Source of the DNA: Duncaniella freteri
GTDB lineage: Bacteria; Bacteroidota; Bacteroidia; Bacteroidales; Muribaculaceae
Reading direction: 5' to 3'
DNA length: 64,000 nt
Assembly (NCBI RefSeq): GCF_004766125.1
Contig: NZ_SJSA01000001.1
Coordinates: 1,302,001-1,366,000 of the forward strand
Shown here one piece after another: positions 41,369 to 52,018 of this stretch (positions are counted from its first letter, which is position 1; every line of letters begins with the position of its first letter). The notes under the pieces were generated by a model that made no database searches, was not told the origin of the DNA, and worked only from the letters and a program-made list of their open reading frames with translations. The translations under genes were made by a program, and so were the position numbers.

Positions 41369-44300
41369 ATGAAATCATTTAGAAACTATCTGCCAGATCT
41401 CCTCCGGTTGGTAAGCCTCGTTGCCGTATGCACAGTGGTCCTGCTCACATCGGCAGGCAACGCATATGCCCAGGACACCAATAGCGGTGGAAATGTCCAT
41501 GGTGTTGTCGTCGATGAGGCGGAACACCTCCCTATGCCTGGCGTGACTGTCGCCGTAATGAAAGGCAGCAAGATGATCACCGGTGCCGCCACCAACCTTG
41601 ATGGCGAGTTCTCAGTCAAAGTCCCCGACGGAGCCGTGCTGCGGTTCTCATACATCGGATATGCCCCCCAGGAGCTCGCTCCGGTGCATGGCAGGTCCAT
41701 GGAAGTTGTGATGAAGGAGAGTGCCGAAAAGATGCAGGAAGTGGTGGTCAACGGCTACTTCACGCGCCATCGCAACACCTACACCGGTGCTGCCAAGTCA
41801 CTCTCGGGCGACGAGCTCCTGAGCGTGTCGGCTACCAACATCCTGTCGGCCCTCAGCACCCTCGACGCAGGTCTCAACATCACGCAGAACAATGCTATGG
41901 GCTCCAACCCTAACACTATCCCTGACCTCGTGATCCGCAGCACCACATCGCTCGCCACAGGCAATGAAGTGGGGCTCAACTCACCACTCATCGTGATCGA
42001 TGGCGTGGAGAGCAATCTTCAGGCTCTCTACGACATGAACATCCAGGACATCGAGCGTGTCGACATCCTGAAGGACGCTTCCGCTACCGCCCTCTATGGC
42101 GAGAACGCCGCCAACGGTGTCATCATCATCGAGCGCAAGCGTGTGTCGCAGGCACCTGTGCGCGTGCGTTACACATTCACCCCCAAGATGAGCTTTGCCG
42201 ACCTCTCCAGCTATGACCTCTGCGACGCTTCCCAGAAGCTTGAGCTTGAGCGCATGGCAGGTCTCTACGACAGCGAGTCTGGTTCGCTCGACCAGAGCTA
42301 TTATGATAAGCTCGCCCTCATAAGCGGCGGACGCGACATCGACTGGATATCCAAGCCGGTACGCAACAGCTTCTCCCACACCCACTCCCTCTCTGTGTCA
42401 GGTCGCGGATCAAGCCTCGACTACAATTTCACCGCCGATTACTCCGACGTCAACGGCGTCATGAAGGATGACGGACGCGACCGTTACGGTCTTAACATGT
42501 ACCTCAGCTATCGTGTGCGCGACAAGCTTATTGTTACCCTCCGTGCCGACCACACATCCCTCACCACCAACAACTCCAAGTACGGGTCGTTCTCCGACTA
42601 TATAGCCGCCAACCCCTACGACTCCCCCTATGATGATCATGGCAATTTCAGCAAGAGCCTGTCATACAATAAGAACAACCCTCTCTACGAGGCTTCGCTC
42701 AGCAGCTTCAGCAAGACCAACACCCGCACACAGAATGTATCGCTCGACGTGCGTTACAACTTCAAGCCCAACCTCTACGTCACCGCCCAGGGCACATATT
42801 CTACATCCAAGGGCACAAGCGACGCCTTCAAGTCTCCTGACTCCAATGCGTTCACCGCTGACGCACCCCTCACCTCCAGGGGCTCATATACCCTCGGCAA
42901 CCTCGGCACTGACAATTGGAGCGCCAAGGTTGTGGGCAACTGGATACACAACTTCGACAAGGACGGCACCATGTTCACCCTCAACCTCGGCTGGGAGCTG
43001 AAGCGTCAGAAGTCAACAAGCAGCTACCTCACCGGTAGCGGGTTCCTCTCCGACGAGCTTGCCGACATATCCTATGCCTCTACCTACTCCACATCCCAGC
43101 TCCCCTACGGTGGCGAGGATCTTGCAACAAGTGTCGGAGGCTTCGCTGCCGCCAACTTCATTTGGAAGAACCGCTACGTGGTCGACGGTAGCTACCGTCT
43201 GTCAGGCTCCTCCAAGTTCGGTGCCGATAAGCGCACTGCCCCCTTCTGGTCAGTGGGCGCAGGCTACAACCTCCACAACGAGAACTTTATCAGGGACCTC
43301 GGATTTGTCGACATGCTGCGTCTGCGTGGCAGCTACGGCTACACCGGCAGCGTCAAGTTCGACTCCTACCAGGCGATATCCACCTACTTCTACTCCATCA
43401 ATTATCTCCACTATGCGGGAGTCGGCTCCGTGCCTATGGGTATGGCTAACCCCGACCTCACATGGCAGACCACCAAGAAGTTCAACGTAGGTCTCACTTC
43501 ATCATTCTTCGGCGACCGTTTCAACCTCAACTTTGACTACTACACCGAGAAGACCGACGACATGCTCATCGACGTCTCCCTCCCGCCCTCATCGGGTGCC
43601 ACATCCGTGAAGAACAATTTCGGAAGCCAGGACAGCAAGGGTCTGGAGTTCTCCCTCTGGGGAAAGATCATCCAGAACCGCGACTGGATGTGGAGCGTAT
43701 CCCTCAACGGTCTCCACTCCAAGACCACCATCAAGGAGATATCCGACGCCCTAAAGCGCAAGAACGAGCTTAACGGCCAGTTCCAGGATGAGGTGGCACC
43801 GCGCCTCCAATTCCGTGAGAACGAGTCCCCCACAGCCATCTACGCTGTGCGCTCTGCCGGCATCGACCCCGCTTCCGGCAAGGAGATATTCATAAAGAAG
43901 GACGGCACATACACCTACGAGTATGACCCCGCCGACCAGATGGCATGCGGCGACACCAACCCCAAGCTCCAGGGCACCTTGTCATCGCTTCTACAGTACC
44001 GCAACCTCTCGCTCAACCTCAACTTCTCCTACCGTTTCGGTGGCGACATGTACAACTCCACCCGTATGGCGAAGGTCGAGAATATCAACCCCCAGAACAA
44101 TGTCGATGTACGCGCCTTCACCGAACGTTGGAAGCACCCGGGCGACGTGGTGCCCTACCTCGCCATCTCTGCCAACGGCGGCAAGGAGTTCCAGTACTCC
44201 GACCGTTTCGTCGAGAAGGACAACGAGCTCTGGCTCTCTGCCGTGACCCTTCAGTACAATGTCCCCGAGACATTCATCAAGCCTATCGGATTGCAGCGTA

Positions 44301-44416
44301 TGTATGTCAGCGCAGGTGCCGAGGACCTGTTCCGCATCACCTCCGCCAAGTATGAGCGCGGCACCGACTACCCCTTCAGCCGCAGTGTCAACCTCTCGCT
44401 CAGCCTGACATTCTAA
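41369..44416 (+). CDS. SusC/RagA TonB-dependent transporter, first operon
   Basis: A 1015-residue outer-membrane transporter. It has a signal peptide ending GNAYA, then a carboxypeptidase-D-like domain (VHGVVVDEAEHLPMPGVTVA, about residues 42-120). The plug carries the SusC signature (SPLIVIDGVESNLQ and DIERVDILKDASATALYGEN), and the 22-strand barrel ends in the aromatic SLSLTF. It imports a ligand captured by its SusD lid, powered by TonB/ExbBD. SusD, DUF4843 and PKD-like lipoprotein genes follow closely. No glycoside hydrolase is encoded nearby, so a peptide, cofactor or other substrate is as likely as a glycan. Confidence 0.95.
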   Translation: MKSFRNYLPDLLRLVSLVAVCTVVLLTSAGNAYAQDTNSGGNVHGVVVDEAEHLPMPGVTVAVMKGSKMITGAATNLDGEFSVKVPDGAVLRFSYIGYAPQELAPVHGRSMEVVMKESAEKMQEVVVNGYFTRHRNTYTGAAKSLSGDELLSVSATNILSALSTLDAGLNITQNNAMGSNPNTIPDLVIRSTTSLATGNEVGLNSPLIVIDGVESNLQALYDMNIQDIERVDILKDASATALYGENAANGVIIIERKRVSQAPVRVRYTFTPKMSFADLSSYDLCDASQKLELERMAGLYDSESGSLDQSYYDKLALISGGRDIDWISKPVRNSFSHTHSLSVSGRGSSLDYNFTADYSDVNGVMKDDGRDRYGLNMYLSYRVRDKLIVTLRADHTSLTTNNSKYGSFSDYIAANPYDSPYDDHGNFSKSLSYNKNNPLYEASLSSFSKTNTRTQNVSLDVRYNFKPNLYVTAQGTYSTSKGTSDAFKSPDSNAFTADAPLTSRGSYTLGNLGTDNWSAKVVGNWIHNFDKDGTMFTLNLGWELKRQKSTSSYLTGSGFLSDELADISYASTYSTSQLPYGGEDLATSVGGFAAANFIWKNRYVVDGSYRLSGSSKFGADKRTAPFWSVGAGYNLHNENFIRDLGFVDMLRLRGSYGYTGSVKFDSYQAISTYFYSINYLHYAGVGSVPMGMANPDLTWQTTKKFNVGLTSSFFGDRFNLNFDYYTEKTDDMLIDVSLPPSSGATSVKNNFGSQDSKGLEFSLWGKIIQNRDWMWSVSLNGLHSKTTIKEISDALKRKNELNGQFQDEVAPRLQFRENESPTAIYAVRSAGIDPASGKEIFIKKDGTYTYEYDPADQMACGDTNPKLQGTLSSLLQYRNLSLNLNFSYRFGGDMYNSTRMAKVENINPQNNVDVRAFTERWKHPGDVVPYLAISANGGKEFQYSDRFVEKDNELWLSAVTLQYNVPETFIKPIGLQRMYVSAGAEDLFRITSAKYERGTDYPFSRSVNLSLSLTF

Positions 44417-44447
44417 ATCTCTCATCAACATTTTGATTAATATACAA

Positions 44448-45908
44448 ATGAAAAAGATATATTTGACACTCCTTTCCCTCCTCGCCCTTGCCACAACGGC
44501 GTGCAACGACTTCCTCGATGTGCGGCCCAAAGGCGAGAAGGTGGAGAACGATCAGTTCGAGACTGCCAAAGGCTTCGAAGATGCCATATACGGTGTCTAC
44601 GGATCAATGACCGACAAGGCTCTCTATGGCATGGATATGGTGTGGGGCATCCCGGAGATCCTCGGTCAGAACCTCCGTTGCGACGCCACCGACACGCACA
44701 ATCTCGCACGCTACAAGTACACCGACAACAAGGACCTCAAGGCACGCTTCTCCAAAATGTGGTCCAAAGGCTACGAGACCATCGGATATGCCAACAACGT
44801 CCTTCAGAACCTTGACAAGAAGGACCCCGCCGAGTTCCCGCTCTATAAGGCTTACCGCGCCGAGATGCTCGGAGTGCGCGCCATGATGCACTTCGACCTC
44901 CTCCGTCTCTTCGCTCCGGTCGACCGGTCCAAGCGCGGCATCCCCTATGTCAAGACCTTCAACTTCTCTGTCAAGCCGTTCTCTACCGTAGGGGAGTGCC
45001 TCGACTTCATAATCGGCGATCTCACCGAGGCCGAAGGGCTCCTCAAGGACATGGAGACAATGGCATACCCCCGCGACAACGGACAGTACGAGCGTTTCTG
45101 CCGCTGGCGCGAGTCCCATATCAATTACTACGCCGTCCAGGCTCTCCTCGCACGCGTATACTGGTACATGGGCAACAACGCCAAGGCAGCCGAATACGCC
45201 GAGAAGGTCATAAACAGCAACCTCTTCCCGCTCGTCGATGTCACCGAGGTCCAGAACCGTATAGCCGGTGTCCTCTCACCCAAGGAGACAATCTTCGGCC
45301 TGTACTCCCAGCAGTACCTTGAATGGTCCTCCACCTACCTCTACACATGGCAGTCCTACGTCTCTTATATCGCCTACGACAACAGCGGCGGCACCAACTA
45401 CCTCATGCCCTGGAGCGCGCTCTACGCCCTCGATCTCGCAGGCACCGAGCAGGATTTCCGCAAGAACCATTTCCGTGTCGAGTCTTCACTCGCAAAATGC
45501 CTCAAGATGGTCGACTATCCCACCATCGAGAACAACAATGTCTCCACCCGCCCCGAGCTCATTTCAGGCATAAGCCTCATCAACGTTTCAGAGCTCTATC
45601 TCATAGCGGCTGACGCATTGCTATCCACCAACTACGACATGGCGTTGAAATACTTCAACGACGAGATCCGCTCGCGCGGCCTGTCTCCGCTGATCGCCGG
45701 ACAGACACTCACCTCTGAACGTATATTCAACGAATACCGCAAAGAGACATTCTGCGAAGGACTCCACTGGTTCAACATGAAGCGTCTCAACCGCGACATC
45801 CTCTCCAATGCCGAGAGCCGCACCATCCCGGCTAATGATGACATATACGTCCTCCCCATTCCCGAGGAAGAGATGGAGTACCGTCCCGAGGCAAACAACA
45901 ATCAATAA
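44448..45908 (+). CDS. RagB/SusD-family lipoprotein, first operon
   Basis: A 486-residue surface lipoprotein starting MKKIYLTLLSLLALATTACN, with lipobox TTAC. The N-terminal NDFLDVRPKGEKVENDQFET and the TPR-like helices (KAYRAEMLGVRAMMHFDLLR) are hallmarks of the SusD family. The C-terminal SusD domain ends RTIPANDDIYVLPIPEEEME. It caps the SusC barrel encoded 31 bases upstream and binds the nutrient. A start five codons upstream also exists, but the chosen ATG gives the standard signal peptide. Confidence 0.94.
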   Translation: MKKIYLTLLSLLALATTACNDFLDVRPKGEKVENDQFETAKGFEDAIYGVYGSMTDKALYGMDMVWGIPEILGQNLRCDATDTHNLARYKYTDNKDLKARFSKMWSKGYETIGYANNVLQNLDKKDPAEFPLYKAYRAEMLGVRAMMHFDLLRLFAPVDRSKRGIPYVKTFNFSVKPFSTVGECLDFIIGDLTEAEGLLKDMETMAYPRDNGQYERFCRWRESHINYYAVQALLARVYWYMGNNAKAAEYAEKVINSNLFPLVDVTEVQNRIAGVLSPKETIFGLYSQQYLEWSSTYLYTWQSYVSYIAYDNSGGTNYLMPWSALYALDLAGTEQDFRKNHFRVESSLAKCLKMVDYPTIENNNVSTRPELISGISLINVSELYLIAADALLSTNYDMALKYFNDEIRSRGLSPLIAGQTLTSERIFNEYRKETFCEGLHWFNMKRLNRDILSNAESRTIPANDDIYVLPIPEEEMEYRPEANNNQ

Positions 45909-45922
45909 TCCCCCCGTGAAGT

Positions 45923-46687
45923 ATGAAACTTATTACCATTAAGAATATAGCCCTGTGTGCCCCTCTGGCTCTCGCTTTCATGGGATGCACCGAGGACGAC
46001 TACAAGCTCTACGACACCACTCAGAAGGACTCCGTTTTCTTCGAGTATCGCAATGCCAATGACGAGCTTGTCGACGAAGTGTCCTATAATTTCGGATATG
46101 ACATCGCCACAGTCTACACCGTGGATATCCCTGTCACTCTTATGGGCGTGCCAAAGGACCACGACCGCACCATTAACGTTGTCCCGGTAGCCGAGGGTAC
46201 CACGATGACCGAAGGTGTCAACTACACCATCACCGGCAACACCATCCCTGCCAACGCCGTAAGCGGAACTGTGCATGTCAACCTCCTCCGCGACAAGGAC
46301 CCCGGGATACGCCAGGAAGAGAAGACTCTTGTGCTCACCATCGCCGAGAACGACGACCTCAAGTCGGTTGGCGAGAATTCAATGACCATCACCTATTCCG
46401 ACTTCCGTGTCGAGGTAAGGCCCGACTGGTGGACCACCTACAGCTGCCTCCCTGTCTACTCCTTCGAGAACGCACAGCTGTTCTTCCATTATTTCTATGA
46501 CAAAGCACCCAAGGCGGATATAAGCATATTCAATGAAATGATCGAGAAATACGGCGAATATTTCGTCAAGGCGAGCAACATGCAGGGACCCATGGCTATG
46601 TACGAGCCTTTCCTCAGGAACTATGTGCTTATACCTATGTATAATGAGAATCCTGATATCTCATGGCAGAAATCCCCTCTTTTCTAA
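45923..46687 (+). CDS. DUF4843 surface lipoprotein
   Basis: A 254-residue lipoprotein (ALAFMGC lipobox). The N-terminal half is a beta-sandwich typical of DUF4843 (KDSVFFEYRNANDELVDEVS and YTVDIPVTLMGVPKDHDRT), with the PV.L.G pattern common to Calx-like domains. The C-terminal part is helical, with aromatic pairs. These proteins accompany SusCD with PKD-like lipoproteins and are thought to be exposed accessory binding proteins; the ligand is unknown. The gene lies 14 bases after susD and 24 before the next gene. Confidence 0.85.
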   Translation: MKLITIKNIALCAPLALAFMGCTEDDYKLYDTTQKDSVFFEYRNANDELVDEVSYNFGYDIATVYTVDIPVTLMGVPKDHDRTINVVPVAEGTTMTEGVNYTITGNTIPANAVSGTVHVNLLRDKDPGIRQEEKTLVLTIAENDDLKSVGENSMTITYSDFRVEVRPDWWTTYSCLPVYSFENAQLFFHYFYDKAPKADISIFNEMIEKYGEYFVKASNMQGPMAMYEPFLRNYVLIPMYNENPDISWQKSPLF

Positions 46688-46711
46688 TCACTAATGTGTG
46701 AAACTTAAAAG

Positions 46712-48310
46712 ATGACCAAAATGAAAACTCAATCAATATTCCCGGCCTTCTGTGTCGCCATGCTTTCTATGGGGCTCGTCTCATGCATCGACGATGACTC
46801 CACCTATGGAGGCTCCCCGCTCCCAGCTCTATCTGTCGAGGTCCCTGGCGATGCCGAGATGCCGGTCTACAACTTCAGCTATGGCGCGGAGTGTGAGCTC
46901 ACGCCCGACATAAAGTACAATGGCTCCGGAGAGCTCTCCTACGAGTGGAGCCTGGGGTCATACGACAATGGCGTGAAAGGCCCCATGGAGTTTGTGTCCA
47001 ATGAAAAGACCTTCCGTTACCAGTTCCCTGCAGGCGGGCGTTATTATGCCCACCTCGTCGTGTCCGACGGTGTGGTAGGTCTTGTGCAGGACTACGAGCT
47101 GAGCATCAACCGCACCTTTGAGCAAGGCTTCATGGTGCTCTCCAACAAGGATGGTGTCGGCAATCTCGTGTTCATAAAGGACCCCACTCGTGAGGAGATC
47201 GAGGAAGGTATCCCGGTGACCGTGATGGAGAACTGTCTCCAGCGCGTCAACGACAACGTCGGCTCTGAGCCTCTGGTTGGAGCGCAGATGATAACATGGC
47301 ACGACTGGAACGGCTCTACCACCGTGGAGGTCAACCGTCTCATGATATGCACCGAAAGCCGCGGACTTTTCCTGAACCCCAACACATTTGTCGTGGTCTC
47401 AACAATTGATTTTGATGATGTCACCCCCGGATTCAAGGCCGACAGGCTTATCCTTGACGGCACAAGCCCGGTGGCTTGGAGCTCCTCGGCTAAGAAGCAT
47501 GTCATGATGGACAGCAAATACATGTTTGGCAAAGAGGACAGCAACTGGAAGACCTACGACTTCGACTTCATATCGAGCAACACATATATGGCAGGTTTAA
47601 ACCAGACAACCGACAACTATTTCATTAAGCGCGAGCCCCTGTCTCTGCATTCCAAGGCTCTCGACATGGCTACATGGGAATCATTCTGGGTAAGCTCTGC
47701 CGACCTGCGCGACAAGAACAACCTCCCTGTATTGCAGAACGAGGAGATGATCGTGGCATTCCGCGGCGAAGGCATCCCAGGTCCGTATACCAATACCTAT
47801 CCCTGCTACATCATCAGCCGCAACAAGTCCGACGGCAGGCTCTTCGCCACCGGTATATCCGGCTTTGGTGCCTACTCCGTAGGTCAGGTCCTGGAGTGCC
47901 ACGGAGAGATCCCGAGCGATGCTTCCACAGCCATCCCCGCCGCCGACTCCTATGTGGTGCCCTCCGATATGTACCACCGCACATATTACTATAACGGCAA
48001 CTGCGTGTATGTAATGCTCAAGAACGGCGAGTCGTTCACCTTCCCCTCGGTCAATGAGAGCTGTCTGCGCTTCTCTTCCGATGAGGAGGTCACCTATATG
48101 GGCATAAGCCAGACACGTCAGGGCAGCCAGGTGACAGCCGAGGACCTTCTGGTTGCGACAGTCAACAAGTCCTCCGGACGTGGCAGCGTATACATCTACA
48201 ACATGGCTGATGTGCGCACCGACAACCCCAACCCCGCGCCCAAGGCTCAACACCTCAACTGCGCCGACCGCATCACCAACATAATGTACAAGCCGCGTAT
48301 CGCCAACTGA
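46712..48310 (+). CDS. PKD-like family surface lipoprotein
   Basis: A 532-residue lipoprotein (MLSMGLVSC lipobox). A second ATG nine bases downstream would give an equally good signal. The first domain is PKD-like (GELSYEWSLGSYDNG and FPAGGRYYAHLVVSDGV, about residues 70-130), and the rest has repeated beta segments that could form a propeller. These proteins are regularly the fourth member of SusC-SusD-DUF4843 operons and probably bind the same substrate. A structured hairpin follows 60 bases after the stop. Confidence 0.85.
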   Translation: MTKMKTQSIFPAFCVAMLSMGLVSCIDDDSTYGGSPLPALSVEVPGDAEMPVYNFSYGAECELTPDIKYNGSGELSYEWSLGSYDNGVKGPMEFVSNEKTFRYQFPAGGRYYAHLVVSDGVVGLVQDYELSINRTFEQGFMVLSNKDGVGNLVFIKDPTREEIEEGIPVTVMENCLQRVNDNVGSEPLVGAQMITWHDWNGSTTVEVNRLMICTESRGLFLNPNTFVVVSTIDFDDVTPGFKADRLILDGTSPVAWSSSAKKHVMMDSKYMFGKEDSNWKTYDFDFISSNTYMAGLNQTTDNYFIKREPLSLHSKALDMATWESFWVSSADLRDKNNLPVLQNEEMIVAFRGEGIPGPYTNTYPCYIISRNKSDGRLFATGISGFGAYSVGQVLECHGEIPSDASTAIPAADSYVVPSDMYHRTYYYNGNCVYVMLKNGESFTFPSVNESCLRFSSDEEVTYMGISQTRQGSQVTAEDLLVATVNKSSGRGSVYIYNMADVRTDNPNPAPKAQHLNCADRITNIMYKPRIAN

Positions 48311-48370
48311 TCCCCCTCTCTATCCCCTGCGGCACCGCGTCGCAGAGGCATCTGAAAAAAATACTCTATT

Positions 48371-48440
48371 GGAGAGCCGTCTCTCTCGGTCCTGACTGCC
48401 GTTTGGCGTTGTCAGGGCTGAGCGAGGCGGCTCTCCGGTC
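48371..48440 (+). terminator. Branched terminator hairpin after the first SusCD operon
   Basis: Outer arms GGAGAGCCG (48371-48379) and CGGCTCTCC (48428-48436) enclose a second stem built on CCTGAC / GTCAGG, and a short GTTTT follows. It closes the first operon. The rest of the 418-base gap 48311-48728 has no gene but includes the promoter of the second operon. Confidence 0.65.
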
Positions 48441-48595
48441 GTTTTGATCCCCCGCGACGCAGATTGCCGCACATCTTTTTAGCCTCCTTCTGTCCCGCCT
48501 GTAACTTATTGATAATTTACGGCATCCGCAACCACTCCACATCTTAAATATAATTAAATAGGTGTCAATAAAGTGAATTATGCCGGTCCCCGATA

Positions 48596-48625
48596 TTGTG
48601 GGTAACCAAAAAAATTGTACCTTTG
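48596..48625 (+). promoter_or_regulatory. Promoter of the second SusC/SusD operon
   Basis: TTG (48596-48598) and TACCTTTG (48618-48625) are 19 bases apart, about 100 bases upstream of the second susC. The terminator before it and this promoter make the second SusC/SusD pair an independent transcription unit. Confidence 0.7.
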
Positions 48626-48728
48626 TATAGTGCAAAAAAGTATACAATAAAGAGTGTGATCTGTCATCCGGCGATTTTCCGGAGGCTGATTATAGTATCC
48701 ATCCACAATAGTAACCTACATTTTAAGT

Positions 48729-51700
48729 ATGCAAAATTCCAGACAATTCAATGGCATTCAGGCTCATAATGTCAGCCGTTTGCTATGCCTCGCATTTTTG
48801 CTTGTCTCCTTTGCTTTCATGCCGCAGACAGCTTTGGCTGTTGATGGCGTGACTGTTCACGGAATCGTTACCGACGCTGACGAAGAGCCGCTTATCGGCG
48901 TAAGCGTCCTTCAGGAAGGCACCAAGAACGGTGTCGCCACTAATATCGATGGCGAATACTCCATCACCGTTCCGGTAGGGAGTGTCCTGCAATTCTCCTA
49001 CATCGGCAAGAAACCTCACAAAGTCACGGTAAAGGATTGGGGGGCAGCTGGTTATAATGTCGTGCTCGACAACGATAACAACATGCTCGATGAGGTGATG
49101 GTCACAGGCTACGCCACCATATCCAAGGCTCAGTCCACAGGAGCGTTCCAGAAGATCTCCGCTGACGCCCTTGAGCTGCGCCGCATGGACAATCTTGAGT
49201 CCATGCTCGAAGGCAGCATCGTGGGTTTCGTTGACGGAAAGATACGTGGTGTCACCACCATGAACGCAATCTCCAATCCCCTCGTTGTGATTGACGGATT
49301 CCCAGTGGAGAACACATCCATCGACCGCATAGGGCGCACCACCGAAGCCATGCCCGACCTCAACCCCGAGGACATCGAGTCGGTGACCGTCCTTAAGGAT
49401 GCCGCCGCAGCCTCAATCTATGGTGCGCGTGCAGCCAATGGCGTGATCGTGATCACCACCAAGAAAGCCGCCGAGGGCAAGCCCGAGGTAAGCTTCTCAT
49501 CCACATTCACCGCCCGGAAGTATTCCCGCTACAACGACAATCTCACCAACTCTGCCGATGTCATAGCCATTGAGCGCGCATGGGCGGCGCAGTACCCCGA
49601 GCTTCTTGCCGGAGGCGAGAGTGCGGCTAAGGTCGGCGACGACCTCCGTCTCAACAGCCATCCAAGCCTCGGTGTGAGCACGCTGATCGACATGTACTCC
49701 GGAGCTATATCCATGAGCGAGGGCAATGCGCGCCTTGACGCTCTCTCGGCTCTCGGATACCGCTACTACGACCAGGCGAAGGAGTACGGCAAGCGCAACC
49801 CCTTCCATCAGCAGTACAACCTCCGTGTCGCACAGTCGTCGGAGCGCAACAGTTTCAGCGCGTCAGCGACATTCTGGAAACACAACAATGAGGACATCAA
49901 CGACGGCGACCACTCCCTCGGCATAAACATCACCGACCAGATGAAGGTCACCAAATGGCTCACAGCCGATGTCGGTGCCTACATCAATTACGGCCGTCAG
50001 GACTTTCAGAACTATGACCTCTTTAACCCCGGCTACTCGTTCCTCCCTTACGACGGACTTGTGGCTGCCGACGGATCATACATCAGCGCACCCCTCCAGA
50101 AAGATCAGGCCAGACGCGAGGTCATCGAGCAGAACGGCATGGTCCGTGAGGACCTCGTGCCCATGAGCGAGCTTGCCTACGGACGTTCCAAGGGCAAGAC
50201 CCTCGACACCCGCGCTTTTGCCAAGCTCCGCATCGATTTCACCTCCTGGCTCAACTACTCTGTCCAGTTCCAGTACGAGACCTCCAGCAACGACACCGAA
50301 TACCTCCAGGACCGAAACAGCTACAATGTCGTTTCACTCCTCAACAATTTCGTGACCAAGGACCCCTACGGCAACTTGAAGTACAACCTTCCCGAAGGCG
50401 ACATAATGTACAAGACATCCATGAAGAAGCGTGGCTACAACTTCCGTCAGCAGCTCAACTTCAATCGCCGTTTCGCCGACCGTCACAACCTCCTCGTCTT
50501 CGTAGGCCAGGAGCTCCGTGACAGCCGTATCACATATTCCGACAACACCTACTTCGGATACGACCCCGAACTGCTCTCCTGGCAGCCCTACGACCAGCAG
50601 ACCCTGGGCTACTACTTCTCCTCTCTGCTCGGCATGCAGAACTTCTCGCTGAAGAACTACGAGTCCTTGCGCGAGATATCCAACCGCTTCGTATCCTTCT
50701 ACGGTAACGCCTCCTATTCGCTTGACGACAAGTACAACGTCACCGGAAGCCTCCGTTGGGACCGCTCCAACCTTTGGGGCACAAGCTCCAAATTCCAGAA
50801 CAAGCCTATCTGGTCGGTAGGTGCGAGCTGGAACATGAACCGCGAGAACTTCCTCCGTGAAGTCAACTGGATCAACAACCTCCAGCTCCGTGCATCCTAC
50901 GGTATCGGCGGTAACATCGGGCGCAACACTGCTCCCTACATGACTGCGCAGTACTATCCCGGCAACCTCGGCAACACCGGTGCCGTCCTCGCTCCGCCAA
51001 ACAAGGATATACGATGGGAAAAGACACGCACCATAAATGTCGGTGTCGACTTCGACCTGCTGCGCAACCGCCTGTGGGGTTCTCTTGAGTACTACCACAA
51101 GAAGAGTACCGACCTTCTCGCGATTATCAACGGCTCCCCCACACAGGGATTCGGCTATGCCACACTCACCACCAACAACGGTGCCATCGACAACAGCGGT
51201 CTGGAGCTCAACCTCTCCGGACAGATCATCCGCAAGGCTGATCTCGTGTGGACATCAACCCTCCTCTACGCCTACAACCGCAACCGCGTCAAGCATATCA
51301 GCCTTGAGCCGTCAGCCTACGATTCCCGCCTCACCCTCCCCCTCTCGTATCCCACTGTAGGCAACCCCTACAACGCTCTCTACGCTTACCGCTACGCAGG
51401 GCTTAGCCCCGAGGGAGAGCCGCAGATCTACGATGCCGACGGCAATATCACCACCGGTCAGGTACAGGACGCCGATGCAATCGTGTACGCAGGCACCACA
51501 GTGCCGGTCCACAGCGGATCATTCAACAATGTGGTGCGGTGGAAGGACTTTGAGTTCTCCGCGCTCATCACTTTCGATTTCGGACACAAGGTTCGCGACA
51601 ATGTCACTCCGGCGATATCCATGACCTCAGGGCGCATCACATCCACCCACAAGGACATCATGAACGCCTGGAAGCAGCCCGGCGACGAGGCTTACACCGA

Positions 51701-51992
51701 TGTGCCGCGCCTGCTCTTCTCCAACGACACCGGCAGTTACAACACATACCGTGCCTTCAACTACCGTAACTCCGACCTCTTCATATACGATGCCTCCAAC
51801 ATCCGCATCCGCAACATCGGAGCCTCCTACATGCTCCCCTCGGCAATATGCCGCAAGGCTCAGCTCAAGCAGGTGAAGTTCCGCTTCGCTGTCGAGAACC
51901 TTGCCACCATAGCCATGGACAGCAAAGCCCACTATCTGCTTGACGGTAAGCAGAACCCCAACTTCGTGTGGGGACTCAATCTCGGTTTCTAA
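48729..51992 (+). CDS. SusC/RagA TonB-dependent transporter, second operon
   Basis: A 1087-residue transporter. The signal segment is LLCLAFLLVSFAFMPQTALA, followed by the CarboxypepD_reg-like domain (VTVHGIVTDADEEPLIGVSV), plug motifs (NPLVVIDGFPVENTS and DIESVTVLKDAAAASIYGAR) and a barrel ending NFVWGLNLGF. It is clearly distinct in sequence from the first SusC, so the two are not a recent duplication. It works with the SusD encoded 26 bases downstream. The substrate cannot be deduced, and no hydrolase gene accompanies it. Confidence 0.95.
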   Translation: MQNSRQFNGIQAHNVSRLLCLAFLLVSFAFMPQTALAVDGVTVHGIVTDADEEPLIGVSVLQEGTKNGVATNIDGEYSITVPVGSVLQFSYIGKKPHKVTVKDWGAAGYNVVLDNDNNMLDEVMVTGYATISKAQSTGAFQKISADALELRRMDNLESMLEGSIVGFVDGKIRGVTTMNAISNPLVVIDGFPVENTSIDRIGRTTEAMPDLNPEDIESVTVLKDAAAASIYGARAANGVIVITTKKAAEGKPEVSFSSTFTARKYSRYNDNLTNSADVIAIERAWAAQYPELLAGGESAAKVGDDLRLNSHPSLGVSTLIDMYSGAISMSEGNARLDALSALGYRYYDQAKEYGKRNPFHQQYNLRVAQSSERNSFSASATFWKHNNEDINDGDHSLGINITDQMKVTKWLTADVGAYINYGRQDFQNYDLFNPGYSFLPYDGLVAADGSYISAPLQKDQARREVIEQNGMVREDLVPMSELAYGRSKGKTLDTRAFAKLRIDFTSWLNYSVQFQYETSSNDTEYLQDRNSYNVVSLLNNFVTKDPYGNLKYNLPEGDIMYKTSMKKRGYNFRQQLNFNRRFADRHNLLVFVGQELRDSRITYSDNTYFGYDPELLSWQPYDQQTLGYYFSSLLGMQNFSLKNYESLREISNRFVSFYGNASYSLDDKYNVTGSLRWDRSNLWGTSSKFQNKPIWSVGASWNMNRENFLREVNWINNLQLRASYGIGGNIGRNTAPYMTAQYYPGNLGNTGAVLAPPNKDIRWEKTRTINVGVDFDLLRNRLWGSLEYYHKKSTDLLAIINGSPTQGFGYATLTTNNGAIDNSGLELNLSGQIIRKADLVWTSTLLYAYNRNRVKHISLEPSAYDSRLTLPLSYPTVGNPYNALYAYRYAGLSPEGEPQIYDADGNITTGQVQDADAIVYAGTTVPVHSGSFNNVVRWKDFEFSALITFDFGHKVRDNVTPAISMTSGRITSTHKDIMNAWKQPGDEAYTDVPRLLFSNDTGSYNTYRAFNYRNSDLFIYDASNIRIRNIGASYMLPSAICRKAQLKQVKFRFAVENLATIAMDSKAHYLLDGKQNPNFVWGLNLGF

Positions 51993-52018
51993 TCTGATAT
52001 ATCCAATCGACTTTGACA

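Noticed and set aside
50334..51098. A 254-codon minus-strand frame inside the second SusC gene
   Set aside because: Antisense shadow caused by GC-rich third positions; the SusC frame is certain.
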